Shown: positions 16,787-24,901 of the stretch, piece after piece | How positions within the stretch are numbered: the first letter of the stretch is position 1 | How the letters are laid out: each line of letters opens with the position of its first letter | DNA from: Comamonadaceae bacterium | Lineage (GTDB): Bacteria; Pseudomonadota; Gammaproteobacteria; Burkholderiales; Burkholderiaceae_C | Assembly: GCA_947374705.1 (NCBI GenBank) | Contig: CANCDA010000003.1 | Location: 1-36,114, forward strand | Length of the DNA stretch: 36,114 nucleotides | Direction of reading: 5' to 3' | Program-made: the position numbers and the translations under genes | Notes under the pieces: generated by a model | What the model was told of the DNA's origin: nothing | Seen by the model: only the letters and a program-made list of their open reading frames with translations | The model's database searches: none

Positions 16787-17587
16787 CTATTGACGCAGCA
16801 GCGTCAGCACCGACTGCGGCATTTGATTGGCCTGCGCCACCATGGCGGTGCCGGCTTGTTGCAGCACTTGCGCGCGAGAGAGGTTGGCGGTTTCCTGCGC
16901 GTAGTCGGCGTCCATGATGCGGCCACGCGCTGCGGCTGAGTTTTCAGCGCCCACACGCAGATTGGCAATCACTTGTTCAAAGCGGTTTTGCGAAGCACCC
17001 CAGGTGGCCCGGATGCCAGTCATGGTGTTGATGTCAGTGTCCAGTGCGGTGATTTGAGCTGCTGCGGTGGCGTTGGTGGCCCCCAGTGTGGTGGCCGTTT
17101 GCGCAGCGGCACTGACGGTGACGGTGATGGTGTCCCCGCTGTTGGCTCCGACCTGAAATTGCGAGCTGACCGCGCCCAGAATAGACACGCCGTTGAAGGT
17201 GGTGCTGGCAATGATGCGGGTGTTCTCCGCCACCAGCAGCACGTATTCCGAATTGAGTGAGGCAATGTCCGCTGCGGTGTTGGTGCCGTTGGCCCCTTGC
17301 ACCGCCAGTTCGCGCATGCGCTGCAGATTGTTGCCAATGGCCCCCAGCGCACCCTCAGCGGTTTGCGCCATGGAAATGGCGTCGTTGGCATTGCGAATGG
17401 CCACGTTCATGCCACGTGTTTGCGTGGCCATGCGCTCGGCAATGGACAAGCCGGCGGCGTCATCTTTGGCGCTGTTCACACGCAGGCCTGATGACAGGCG
17501 CTGCATGGACGTGGAGAGTGAATTCGCTGAAGTGGACAGATTGCGCTGTGCATTCAGTGAGGGCACATTGGTGTTGATGCTTGACAT
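16787..17587 (-). CDS. fliC: Flagellin (first copy)
   Basis: A 266-residue flagellin made only of the conserved D0/D1 parts. The N-terminal domain begins with MSSINTNVPSLNAQRNLSTS and contains LSSGLRVNSAKDDAAGLSIAERM and GMNVAIRNANDAISMAQTAEGAL. The C-terminal part ends with SRAQVLQQAGTAMVAQANQM and LTLLRQ. The hypervariable centre (about 150-200) is very short and Ala/Thr-rich, so D2/D3 domains are missing. ATG 17587 has an AAGGAG site about 8 bases upstream. A second flagellin lies on the other strand, 310 bases away, with 5' ends facing each other. fliD, fliS and fliT follow the second copy. Confidence 0.95.
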   Translation of the reverse strand: MSSINTNVPSLNAQRNLSTSANSLSTSMQRLSSGLRVNSAKDDAAGLSIAERMATQTRGMNVAIRNANDAISMAQTAEGALGAIGNNLQRMRELAVQGANGTNTAADIASLNSEYVLLVAENTRIIASTTFNGVSILGAVSSQFQVGANSGDTITVTVSAAAQTATTLGATNATAAAQITALDTDINTMTGIRATWGASQNRFEQVIANLRVGAENSAAARGRIMDADYAQETANLSRAQVLQQAGTAMVAQANQMPQSVLTLLRQ

Positions 17588-17897
17588 GGGTAGCTCCTTT
17601 AAAGCTGAGGTACATGCTTGAGTACGCGGTCAGTCAATTCTCAGAAAACTTGAGGCCATCAATGCCCGAATAAACCAAGTGAATGCCGTCTATCTCCCCT
17701 GTTGAGGGCGATAAATTTGAATTTAAAGCTTAAGTTCTTCAAGAAACCCGCCGAAAGCAATCCCAACGGGTTCTGATTCAAGGGCTCGTCATCCGGGAGG
17801 GGCCAGCCAAGGCCATCCGGGTTTGGCGACCAGCCACGGGGCTGGCGATGAAGTGGAATCAGTACCGTTTTTTTTCATCAACTTCAAGGAGCTTCAA
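17588..17897. other. Divergent intergenic region between the two flagellin genes
   Basis: This 310-base region must hold promoters for both flagellins. On the plus strand it has a sigma28-like site (17731-17757), a second lone -10-like GGCGATAA (17707-17714), the motif CCGAATAA (17666-17673), a 5'-leader hairpin CCAGCC-ACGG-GGCTGG (17830-17845) and a run of eight T (17868-17875) before the fliC2 ribosome-binding site AAGGAG (about 17886). On the minus strand a TCAAGTTT (-35-like) is seen near 17651, but no good -10. Confidence 0.55.
17731..17757 (+). promoter_or_regulatory. Candidate sigma28 promoter for the second flagellin
   Basis: TAAGTTCT-N11-GCCGAAAG resembles the sigma28 (FliA) consensus TAAAGTTT-N11-GCCGATAA, with exact spacing. 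The leader would be about 135 bases, longer than usual. Weak to moderate match. Confidence 0.4.
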
Positions 17898-18665
17898 ATG
17901 TCAAGTATCAACACCAATGTCGCATCAATGACCGGTCAACGCTGGTTGGCAGGCACGGCCAAATCATTAGAGACCTCGATGGCTCGTCTGTCTTCGGGGC
18001 TGCGTGTGAACAGCGCCAAAGATGACGCCGCCGGCATGTCCATTGCCACCGGGCTGGAGGCGCAGGCACGCGGCATGAATGTGGCCGTTCGCAATGCGAA
18101 TGACGCCATCTCCATGGCCGCTATTGCAGACGGTGCGCTGGGCAGCATCAGCAACAACCTGCAGCGCATGCGAGAGCTGGCCGTGCAGGGCGCCAGTGCG
18201 GGTGCCAACACGACCGCGCTGACTGCTGAGTGGGACTTGCTGGTGGCAGAGAACACACGGGTCATTGGTAACACCACCTTCAACGGTATCAATGTGATGG
18301 CGGCCAACACCTCAGCCATTCAGGTCGGGGCCAACTCGGGTCAGACCGTGGCTTTCGCGACGGCAGCGGCGGTGCAAACGGCGGCAGCGGGTACCTTGAG
18401 CATTTCTGCGGTGGACACCGATCTGGGCGTCATCAACGGCGTTCGGGCCAGCTACGGTGCGACGCAAAACCGGTTTGACTCGGTCATTTCGAATTTGCGT
18501 GTGGCCTCTGAAAACTTCCAGGCTGCCAAAGGCCGAATCGTGGACGCCGACTACGCGATGGAGACCTCGAATCTGTCGCGTGCCCAGGTGCTGCAACAGG
18601 CCGGTACCGCCATGGTGGCGCAAGCCAACCAAGGCCCGCAAGGCGTGTTGGCCCTGCTGCGTTAA
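17898..18665 (+). CDS. fliC: Flagellin (second copy)
   Basis: A 255-residue flagellin, again D0/D1 only. It shares the ends with the first copy (MSSINTNVAS, LSSGLRVNSAKDDAAGMSIA, SRAQVLQQAGTAMVAQANQ) but differs elsewhere, e.g. MTGQRWLAGTAKSLETSM near the start and a different central region. So the two are diverged paralogues rather than recent duplicates. ATG 17898 follows AAGGAGCTTCAA; an upstream in-frame start at 17823 is less likely because flagellins begin with M-S-S-I-N-T-N. A terminator hairpin follows the gene, then fliD. FliS, encoded just downstream, is the likely chaperone. Confidence 0.95.
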   Translation: MSSINTNVASMTGQRWLAGTAKSLETSMARLSSGLRVNSAKDDAAGMSIATGLEAQARGMNVAVRNANDAISMAAIADGALGSISNNLQRMRELAVQGASAGANTTALTAEWDLLVAENTRVIGNTTFNGINVMAANTSAIQVGANSGQTVAFATAAAVQTAAAGTLSISAVDTDLGVINGVRASYGATQNRFDSVISNLRVASENFQAAKGRIVDADYAMETSNLSRAQVLQQAGTAMVAQANQGPQGVLALLR

Positions 18666-18791
18666 GACCGAGTCGCCTTGAGTTGCCTCAAGGCTTGAGC
18701 TTCAGAGGGCGGCGTTTGGCGGGGGCCAACGCCGCTTTTCCGCGTTTTAAGTCTTGGGCTTGGCGCTATAAACAGTCGATAGGAGGCGCAT
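18666..18791. other. Intergenic region between fliC2 and fliD
   Basis: It holds a terminator-like hairpin (18709-18739). A TAAGTCTT (18748-18755) and CGCTATAA (18765-18772) resemble sigma28 boxes but the spacing is two bases short, so I do not call a promoter. A strong AGGAGG (18781-18786) sits just before the fliD GTG start. Confidence 0.45.
18709..18739 (+). terminator. Rho-independent terminator after the second flagellin
   Basis: GCGGCGTTTGGC (18709-18720), a short G loop, then GCCAACGCCGC (18725-18735) form an 11-base stem with one bulged T. It is followed by TTTT. It lies 44 bases after the flagellin stop. Confidence 0.75.
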
Positions 18792-20204
18792 GTGGCAATC
18801 TCATCACCGGGTGTAGGCAGCGGGCTCGATGTCAACAGCATCGTGACCCAACTCGTGGCCATCGAAAAACAGCCTTTGCAACCCTTGCAAAGCAAAGCTT
18901 CGACGCTTCAGGCGCAGTTGTCGCTCTACGGCACGATCAAGTCGCAGGTGTCTGCCCTGGGCGATGCCGCCGATGCCTTGGCCCAGGCCTCGGGTTGGAC
19001 GGCACAGACCGCCACCTCGTCCAACACCGCAGCCGTGACCGTGACGGCCAGCGCCAGCGCGACGGCCAGCGCCTTCAGCCTGAGTGTGACGCAGATGGCG
19101 CGTGCGCAGACCACGGCCTCCATGAACGTGGCGGTGGACGCCGCGCTCGGCGTGCCCGCCGATACGGGCACGCTCGCCATCGATCTGGGCAGTTGGGCCA
19201 CAGGCTCGTTTGTGGCGAGCGCTAGCCCCGTGAGTGTGTCCATCAACGGCACAGACACCCTGAGCACCGCAGCGGTCAAGATCAATGCGGCCAACGCGGG
19301 TGTAACGGCAACCGTCTTGCGCAGTGCCGGTCAGGAGCGCCTGGTGTTTCAGTCCAGCAGCACGGGCGCGGCAGCCGGGTTTCGCATTGCAGCGGCGGGC
19401 TTTGCGGGGCTGGACAGCTTGTCCCTCACCGGTTTGAGCAACCCGGCGCAATCGGCCAGCGGCATGGTGCTGGGCCAATCCGGGCTCAACGCAAGCGTCA
19501 GTCTGAACGGCGTGGTGATTGACGCCGCCACCAACACCTTGAGCAATGTGGTGCCGGGCTTGACGCTGCAGCTGCAACAGGTGACCACCGCCCCCGTACA
19601 GATCATGGTGGCGCAAGATCAGTCAGCCATCCAAAAAAATATCCAAACCCTGGCCGATGCTTACAGCGCCCTGAGCAAGACACTGGCCAATGCCACGCGC
19701 TATGTGCCCGGCGGCGCCTCGGGGCCCTTGCAGGGCGACTCGACCACGGTGGGTTTGCAAAACCTGATGCGCAGCATTGCGGGGTCAAGCAGCACAGGCT
19801 CGACCTACAGCCGACTGTCGGAAGTAGGTCTGGAGCAGCAGTCTGACGGTTCGCTTAAACTCAACACGGCCAAATTGACGACGGCTTTGAGCAATGTGAG
19901 CAATTTGAAGAATTTATTTGCCACCGACAACGCCAGCAGCGCGACCAACGGGTTCGGGCTTAAGCTGCGTGATTTTGCGCGCGGCTTGGTGAAGTACGAC
20001 GGCACGGTGGTGACCAAATCCACCGCCCTGCAAGGGGCGATCAGCCGCAACGGGGCAGAGCAAGACCGCGTCACGCAAAGGGCCACCCGCGTGGAGTCTC
20101 AACTGCGCAAGCAGTACTCTGATCTGGACGCCACGATGGCCAAAATGAACGCATTGGGCTCCTACGTCACGGCACAACTGGCGCAGTGGAATAAGGCGGG
20201 TTAA
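18792..20204 (+). CDS. fliD: Flagellar filament cap protein FliD
   Basis: A 470-residue hook-associated protein 2. It caps the growing filament and folds flagellin monomers. The N-terminal FliD_N domain (about 10-110, starting ISSPGVGSGLDVNSIVTQLV) and the C-terminal FliD_C domain (about 225-450) are both present, with coiled-coil-like ends (about 430-470). The start is GTG 18792, preceded by a near-perfect AGGAGG with 5-base spacing. An ATG two bases upstream is out of frame. The Ser/Thr/Ala-rich middle is the expected variable part. It is followed by fliS after 74 bases. Confidence 0.95.
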   Translation: MAISSPGVGSGLDVNSIVTQLVAIEKQPLQPLQSKASTLQAQLSLYGTIKSQVSALGDAADALAQASGWTAQTATSSNTAAVTVTASASATASAFSLSVTQMARAQTTASMNVAVDAALGVPADTGTLAIDLGSWATGSFVASASPVSVSINGTDTLSTAAVKINAANAGVTATVLRSAGQERLVFQSSSTGAAAGFRIAAAGFAGLDSLSLTGLSNPAQSASGMVLGQSGLNASVSLNGVVIDAATNTLSNVVPGLTLQLQQVTTAPVQIMVAQDQSAIQKNIQTLADAYSALSKTLANATRYVPGGASGPLQGDSTTVGLQNLMRSIAGSSSTGSTYSRLSEVGLEQQSDGSLKLNTAKLTTALSNVSNLKNLFATDNASSATNGFGLKLRDFARGLVKYDGTVVTKSTALQGAISRNGAEQDRVTQRATRVESQLRKQYSDLDATMAKMNALGSYVTAQLAQWNKAG

Positions 20205-20220
20205 GCCCGTCAATTCGGCC

Positions 20221-20247
20221 TTGAGTTTGTCGGGTGTGTGTCGATAA
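20221..20247 (+). promoter_or_regulatory. Candidate sigma28 promoter for fliST
   Basis: TTGAGTTT (20221-20228), 11 bases, GTCGATAA (20240-20247) match TAAAGTTT-N11-GCCGATAA at 6/8 and 7/8 with exact spacing. It ends 31 bases before the fliS ATG. The -10 element overlaps a perfect palindrome. Confidence 0.6.
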
Positions 20248-20260
20248 ATAGATATCGACA
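20239..20260. repeat. Perfect 8-base palindrome overlapping the fliS promoter
   Basis: TGTCGATA-AATAGA-TATCGACA is a perfect inverted repeat with a 6-base centre. It covers the -10 of the candidate sigma28 promoter and the likely start of transcription, so it could be an operator or a structure in the first transcribed bases. Confidence 0.7.
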
Positions 20261-20278
20261 ACCCACAAGAGGCAAAAA

Positions 20279-20713
20279 ATGTTCACATCCGTCAACATGC
20301 GTTCCGCCAATGCCTACCGAGCCGTTGGCGTGGAAACCATCGTCGCAGGGGCCGATGCCCATCAACTGGTCGCACTGCTCTACGAGGCGCTTTTGCAAGC
20401 GCTCAACAGTGCCAAACATGCGCTGCAAACCAAAGACATCGCCGCCAAAGGCAAGGCGATTGGCCGCGCTGTACGCCTGATCGAAGAGGGGCTCAAAGCA
20501 GGCTTGAATGATGCGCAAGGCGGCGAGCTGGCGCTGCACTTGCGCAGCCTGTATGACTACTGCATTGTTCGCTTGTCAGAGGCTAATTTGAAGAGCGATG
20601 AGGCCATGGTGGATGAGGTGATGGGCTTGATCCAGCCCTTGGCGCAGGCCTGGACGCAGATTCGCCCGGAAGTCATGAACTCAAACCACCATGCCGTGCC
20701 AACAGGAGTCTGA
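20279..20713 (+). CDS. fliS: Flagellin export chaperone FliS
   Basis: A 144-residue four-helix FliS. It binds the C-terminal helices of flagellin and keeps it from polymerising before export. Landmarks are NAYRAVGVETIVAGADAHQL at residues 11-30 and LVALLYEALLQALNSAK (about 30-46), followed by helix 4 (LHLRSLYDYCIVRLSEANLK). ATG 20279 has AAGAGG about 8 bases before it. The stop is directly followed by fliT, which starts one base later, so they are co-translated. Confidence 0.93.
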   Translation: MFTSVNMRSANAYRAVGVETIVAGADAHQLVALLYEALLQALNSAKHALQTKDIAAKGKAIGRAVRLIEEGLKAGLNDAQGGELALHLRSLYDYCIVRLSEANLKSDEAMVDEVMGLIQPLAQAWTQIRPEVMNSNHHAVPTGV

Positions 20714-20714
20714 C

Positions 20715-21011
20715 ATGTCAAAAACCTTAATCGACTATTACCTCGCGATTGAAGACAGCAGTCGCAAGATGCTGAGCGCTGCCGAGTCTAAAAACTGGGA
20801 TCAAGTCGTTCAGTTTGAAGGCGCCTGCGCCGTCTTGATCGAGCAACTGCGCCTACAGGCAAGGAGCGAGGAGCTCTTGCCCGAGCACCGCGCGGCGAAG
20901 GTGAAAATCATGCAGCGCATTCTGATGAACGATGCGCAGATTCGGTATTTGGCCGAGCCTTGGCTGGAAGAGTTTGAACGCTCGCAGGACGAAGCGCAGG
21001 TCTGGCATTGA
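20715..21011 (+). CDS. fliT: FliT-like flagellar chaperone
   Basis: A 98-residue, mostly helical protein. FliT is the chaperone of the cap protein FliD and in enterics also tempers FlhDC. The position directly after fliS, size and helical heptad pattern (YYLAIEDSSRKMLSAAESKNWD) support FliT, although the family is weakly conserved. ATG 20715, with an AGGAGT site, is preferred over an upstream ATG at 20691 that would overlap fliS by 23 bases. It converges with fliE; the 14-base gap holds no terminator. Confidence 0.8.
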   Translation: MSKTLIDYYLAIEDSSRKMLSAAESKNWDQVVQFEGACAVLIEQLRLQARSEELLPEHRAAKVKIMQRILMNDAQIRYLAEPWLEEFERSQDEAQVWH

Positions 21012-21025
21012 AGCAAGGGCTTCGC

Positions 21026-21343
21026 TCAGACCTGCATGTTCATGATGTCGGTATAGGCCTGCACCATGCGGTTGCGCACATGCAAGGTGGCTTGAAAACC
21101 GATCTGTGCTTTCTGGATGGCCACCATGGTTTCTTCCAGGCTGACTTTGGGGTTTTCCATCTGAACTTCATGCTGAAGTTGGACAGCATGGTTCTGGGCC
21201 TGGTTCACCGCATTCAACGCACCTTTGAGGGCGCTTGAAAAACCTTGGCCCGCCGGCGCGGTCAGCGAAGCACTGGCAGATTTAGGCGTCAGTGCGGGCC
21301 GCACCGTGGTCGGCAAGGTGGTGGGAGAGAGTCGAAGTTCCAT
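21026..21343 (-). CDS. fliE: Flagellar hook-basal body protein FliE
   Basis: A 105-residue FliE. It links the MS ring to the proximal rod and is among the first exported substrates. The C-terminal helical region FSSALKGALNAVNQAQNHAV and VSLEETMVAIQKAQIGFQAT and RNRMVQAYTDIMNMQV is highly typical. The N-terminal 30 residues are Pro/Thr/Ala-rich. ATG 21343 follows AGGAGCACCCC. It diverges from fliF, as in enterics. Confidence 0.94.
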   Translation of the reverse strand: MELRLSPTTLPTTVRPALTPKSASASLTAPAGQGFSSALKGALNAVNQAQNHAVQLQHEVQMENPKVSLEETMVAIQKAQIGFQATLHVRNRMVQAYTDIMNMQV

Positions 21344-21513
21344 GGGGTGCTCCTGAGCGAAAACACACTGTTCATCGTAGCGACAAGTGTGAATTTTTCG
21401 TTCTTGAAATGGCGGGTAATCCGGTGCTTATTTCTGGGCATAAGCAGCTGGCCTCGCCGAATAATCGGTCTCATTGCTGGTGCGCATGTGCACCGCGTTG
21501 ATCGGAACAATTG
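21344..21513. promoter_or_regulatory. Divergent fliE/fliF control region
   Basis: This 170-base region should contain back-to-back class 2 promoters. I see a 7-base palindrome TGCTTAT-N8-ATAAGCA (21425-21446), whose minus-strand reading contains CCAGAAATA, resembling one FlhDC half-site. I also see GCCGAATAAT (21456-21465), shared with the region upstream of fliL. No clear sigma70 pair was found. Confidence 0.45.
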
Positions 21514-23199
21514 ATGACAGCCGCCCCTGCGATTCCTCTCAACCCCACGCTCAATGAGCGTCTGTCGGCCATGAACTCAGGCCAAAAAATGCGCTTGGCT
21601 GTGGGCATCGTTCTCCTGGTCGCCGTGGGGCTGACCGGCCTGCTCATGGGGCGGGACGCGGAGTGGCGTGTGCTGTACAGCAACCTGGCGGACAAAGATG
21701 GCGGCGCCATCATCGCCCAGTTGTCGCAAATGAATGTGCCCTACAAGCATGCGCCGGGTGGCGGGGCGATTTTGGTGCCCGCCAACCGGGTGCATGACAC
21801 CCGCTTGCGCCTGGCCTCACAGGGCTTGCCCAAAGGCTCGGTCTCGGGCTTTGAAGTGATGGAGTCCAACCGCTTTGGCATGACGCAGTTCCAGGAGCGT
21901 TTGACCTTTCAGCGCGGTTTGGAAGGCGAGTTGACGCGCTCAATCCAGTCTTTGATGTCCGTACAAAGTGCGCGCGTGCACCTGGCTTTGCCGAATCAAA
22001 ACGGGTTTTTCAGAGAGCAACAAAAACCATCGGCCTCCGTGCTGGTGAGTTTGAATGCGGGGCACACACTCGACCGCACCCAGCTCGCGGGCATCGTCCA
22101 TCTGGTGGCCTCCAGCGTGCCTGAGATGACCACCAGCGCGGTCAGCGTGCTGGACGATTCCGGCAAACTTTTATCCACACCCAACGATGGCCTGTCCGGC
22201 CCCTTGGGGGGCGGTGATGCACAGCAGTTGCAGTATGTCCAGCAGCTGGAGCAAATCCACAGTCGGCGCATTGTGGACATGCTCGAACCTGTGGTGGGGC
22301 GCAACAACATCAAGGCGCAAGTGGCCGCTGAGGTGGACTTCTCACAGACCGAACAAACCTCCGAATCCCACAAGCCGAATCAGACCAGCAACGCCAGCGC
22401 CATCCGCAGCCAGCAGACGGTCGAGAGCAGCAACGGGCCGACCTCGGGTGGCCCCTCAGGCGTGCCCGGCGCGACCAGCAACCAACCGCCTGCACCCAGC
22501 TCAGCGCCCATCAACGCCACAGCAGCAGGTGCGGGCAGCGCGGGCGCGAGCGCTGCGGCAGGGGCAGGGACAGGCTTGAGCAAACGCGAGTCCATCACCA
22601 ATTTTGAGGTGGATAAAACGATCAAAGTGGTCAAGGCGGGCACTGGGGTGATCAAGCGCTTGAGTGCGGCCGTGGTGATCAACCACACCACCGTGACAGA
22701 CGACAAGGGCAAGACGACGACGACGCCTTTGTCAGACCAGCAGCTTGAAAAGATGACGGCCCTGGTGCGCGAGGCCATTGGCTTTAGCAAAGAGCGGGGC
22801 GACTCGGTGAATCTGATGAACGCGCCCTTCATCAAGGAAAAAATTGCGCTGGTGGAGCAGCCTTTGTGGAAGCAAGCCGAGGTGCAGGACATGGCGCGCA
22901 GCCTGGCCTGGCCTGTGGGCACGGTGCTGCTGGCCGCGCTGGTCTTGATGGGGGCGGTGCGGCCGGCCTTGAAAGCATTGGCCAACCCACCTGCCACCTG
23001 GCGAGAGCACCAGGTGGATGCGTTGGTGGCCGAAGACAACGAACGCCCCTTGCTGCCTGCACCCGCCCTCAAAACGGATGACCCCTTGCTCTCGGCCAGC
23101 CACTTGGCGCTGGAAGATGCGCGCAAGTTGACGCGGGACAACCCGACGGCGGTGGCCAATATTGTCAAGGGCTGGATGAGTGGGGAGGCGGCCTCTTAA
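21514..23199 (+). CDS. fliF: Flagellar MS-ring protein FliF
   Basis: A 561-residue membrane protein that forms the MS ring housing the export gate. Two transmembrane segments, about 27-46 and 462-484, bracket a large periplasmic domain. Landmarks: WRVLYSNLADKDGGAIIAQL, FGMTQFQERLTFQRGLEGEL, SARVHLALPNQNGFFREQQK and VNYNKT-like TNFEVDKTIKVVKAGTGVIK. A Gly/Ala/Ser/Pro-rich linker of about 50 residues (about 306-352) lies between the two ring-building parts. The C-terminus (about 530-561) is the FliG-binding tail, ending DNPTAVANIVKGWMSGEAAS. ATG 21514 is preferred over the TTG at 21511. It is followed directly by fliG. Confidence 0.96.
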   Translation: MTAAPAIPLNPTLNERLSAMNSGQKMRLAVGIVLLVAVGLTGLLMGRDAEWRVLYSNLADKDGGAIIAQLSQMNVPYKHAPGGGAILVPANRVHDTRLRLASQGLPKGSVSGFEVMESNRFGMTQFQERLTFQRGLEGELTRSIQSLMSVQSARVHLALPNQNGFFREQQKPSASVLVSLNAGHTLDRTQLAGIVHLVASSVPEMTTSAVSVLDDSGKLLSTPNDGLSGPLGGGDAQQLQYVQQLEQIHSRRIVDMLEPVVGRNNIKAQVAAEVDFSQTEQTSESHKPNQTSNASAIRSQQTVESSNGPTSGGPSGVPGATSNQPPAPSSAPINATAAGAGSAGASAAAGAGTGLSKRESITNFEVDKTIKVVKAGTGVIKRLSAAVVINHTTVTDDKGKTTTTPLSDQQLEKMTALVREAIGFSKERGDSVNLMNAPFIKEKIALVEQPLWKQAEVQDMARSLAWPVGTVLLAALVLMGAVRPALKALANPPATWREHQVDALVAEDNERPLLPAPALKTDDPLLSASHLALEDARKLTRDNPTAVANIVKGWMSGEAAS

Positions 23200-23221
23200 G
23201 GGGCGCGTTTGGGAACACACC

Positions 23222-24223
23222 ATGGCACAAGAAGATGGACTGCAAGATGCCGCGATTTTTCTCATGTCTTTGGGCGAGGCTGAGGCGGCCGAGGTCTTTA
23301 AATACCTCTCGCCCAAAGAGGTGCAAAAGCTCGGTGGGGCGATTGCCAAAACCAAATCCATCACGCGTGAAAAAGTGGACGACGTGGTGACGCGGTTCAC
23401 CAATGTGGCGGCCTCGCAAAGTTTGTTGGTGTCCGATTCAGGGGACTATGTGCGCTCGGTGCTCAAGCGCGCGCTGGGTGACGACAAGGCCGCTTTGCTG
23501 CTGGACCGCATCTTGCAAGGCGGCGATGTGTCGGGCATTGAGAGTCTGAAGTGGATGGACTCGTTGTCGGTGGCGGAGCTGTTGAGAAATGAGCATCCCC
23601 AAATCGTGGCGGCCATTCTGGTTCACCTCGAATACGACCAAGCCGCCGAGGTGTTGAAAAATTTCACCGAACGCCAACGCAACGAGGTGCTGCTGCGCAT
23701 TGCGACCATGGAGGGCATTCAGCCCGTGGCCTTGAAGGACTTGAACGAGGTGCTGTTCAAGGTGCTCTCGGGCGGCGACAAGATTCGCAAAGCTTCGCTG
23801 GGCGGCGTCAAAACGGCGGCCGAGATGATCAACATGATGGGCACGGCGCTGGAGGGCACGGTGATTGAATCCATCCGCATTCAAGACGCCGATTTGGCCC
23901 AAAAAATCGTGGACAAGATGTTTGTGTTTGACGACGTGGGCAAGCTCGACGACAAGGCGATTCAGATGGTGCTCAAAGAGGTGGCGTCCGAGGCGCTGGT
24001 GGTTGCCCTCAAAGGCGCGCAGCCCGAGCTCAAGGAAAAATTCCTGGCCAATATGTCCTCGCGCGGGGCAGAAACCTTGCGCGAGGACTTGGAGTCGCGC
24101 GGCCCCATGCGTTTGTCAGAAGTCGAAGCGCAGCAAAAAGAAATTCTCAAAACGGTACGCAGATTGGCCGACGAAGGTCAAATTGTGATTGGTGGCGGTG
24201 GCTCAGAAGACGCGATGGTGTAG
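23222..24223 (+). CDS. fliG: Flagellar motor switch protein FliG
   Basis: A 333-residue C-ring protein that transmits torque from the stator. N, middle and C-terminal domains are all present: LMSLGEAEAAEVFKYLSPKEV (N), LRNEHPQIVAAILVHLEYDQ (armadillo-like middle, EHPQ motif) and the charged C-terminal helix region around KFLANMSSRGAETLREDLES that contacts the stator. A longer start at 23180 overlaps fliF, but ATG 23222, 22 bases after fliF, gives the standard length and N-terminus. fliH begins three bases after the stop. Confidence 0.96.
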   Translation: MAQEDGLQDAAIFLMSLGEAEAAEVFKYLSPKEVQKLGGAIAKTKSITREKVDDVVTRFTNVAASQSLLVSDSGDYVRSVLKRALGDDKAALLLDRILQGGDVSGIESLKWMDSLSVAELLRNEHPQIVAAILVHLEYDQAAEVLKNFTERQRNEVLLRIATMEGIQPVALKDLNEVLFKVLSGGDKIRKASLGGVKTAAEMINMMGTALEGTVIESIRIQDADLAQKIVDKMFVFDDVGKLDDKAIQMVLKEVASEALVVALKGAQPELKEKFLANMSSRGAETLREDLESRGPMRLSEVEAQQKEILKTVRRLADEGQIVIGGGGSEDAMV

Positions 24224-24226
24224 AAC

Positions 24227-24901
24227 ATGCGACAAACCTCAAGGTTCATTCCCGGCGAAGACATCAACAGCCTGGCGCAGTGGCAATTCTCAGGCGTCAA
24301 CTCGGCGTTTGAGGTCACGAAGCCGCAGTGCCCTCCTGCCGAAGAGGCGCAGTCGTCCGAGTTGCAACGACAAGAGGGCTATGCCCAAGGCTTTATGGAG
24401 GGGCGCGCGCAGGCCATGGGGGAGGCGCAGCAGCGCATGGATGATTTCATGCGTGAGCAAGGGCAAGCGACGCTCGGGCATTTGGCGACTCTGGTGAATG
24501 CTGCGCAAAGCCAGCTCGATGCGGGGGCGCAAGAGATGGCCGAAGGCGTCCTGGTTTTGGCTTGCGCCTTGTCGCGCCAGATCTTGCGCCATGAGTTGTC
24601 CATCCACCCGCAAGGGCTGTTGCCGGTGATCCGCGAGGCCTTGGGGCAGTTCATCGAGGCCGAGCGGCTGACCCACATCAAACTCAACCCTGAGGATTTG
24701 ACCGTGCTGGAAGTGTCCCTGCGGGATGCGTTCAAGCCCTTGCCCTTGGCCCTGGAGGCCGACCCCTTGATCACGCGGGGCGGCTGTGTGCTGGAGTCTG
24801 CGGGGCGGGTGGTGAACGGGCAAATCGAGAAGCGGTGGGCGCGGGTAGTGGGTCAATTGGGACTGCAACTGCACTGGGAGCTGAACGATGCAGCCGAATG
24901 A
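24227..24901 (+). CDS. fliH: Flagellar export ATPase regulator FliH
   Basis: A 224-residue FliH. It dimerises, binds FliI and links the ATPase to FliN in the C ring. The N-terminus contains FIPGEDI and LAQWQF, typical of the C-ring contact; the middle is a long Gln/Ala/Glu-rich helix with the GYAQGFMEGRAQAMGEAQ repeat of GxxxG type (about 52-69); and the C-terminal domain (about 100-224) includes HELSIHPQGLLPVIREAL. The stop overlaps the start of fliI by 14 bases, so the two are translationally coupled. Confidence 0.92.
   Translation: MRQTSRFIPGEDINSLAQWQFSGVNSAFEVTKPQCPPAEEAQSSELQRQEGYAQGFMEGRAQAMGEAQQRMDDFMREQGQATLGHLATLVNAAQSQLDAGAQEMAEGVLVLACALSRQILRHELSIHPQGLLPVIREALGQFIEAERLTHIKLNPEDLTVLEVSLRDAFKPLPLALEADPLITRGGCVLESAGRVVNGQIEKRWARVVGQLGLQLHWELNDAAE

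Noticed and set aside
17651..17707. Possible sigma28 promoter for the minus-strand flagellin
   Set aside because: A good -35-like TCAAGTTT is present on the minus strand but no acceptable -10 at the right distance; not called.
18748..18772. Possible sigma28 promoter for fliD (TAAGTCTT and CGCTATAA)
   Set aside because: The gap between the two boxes is nine bases rather than eleven, and the -10 matches only five of eight.
20691..20714. Upstream ATG for fliT overlapping fliS
   Set aside because: ATG 20715 has the better ribosome-binding site and the usual FliT N-terminus; the upstream start only adds MPCQQESD.
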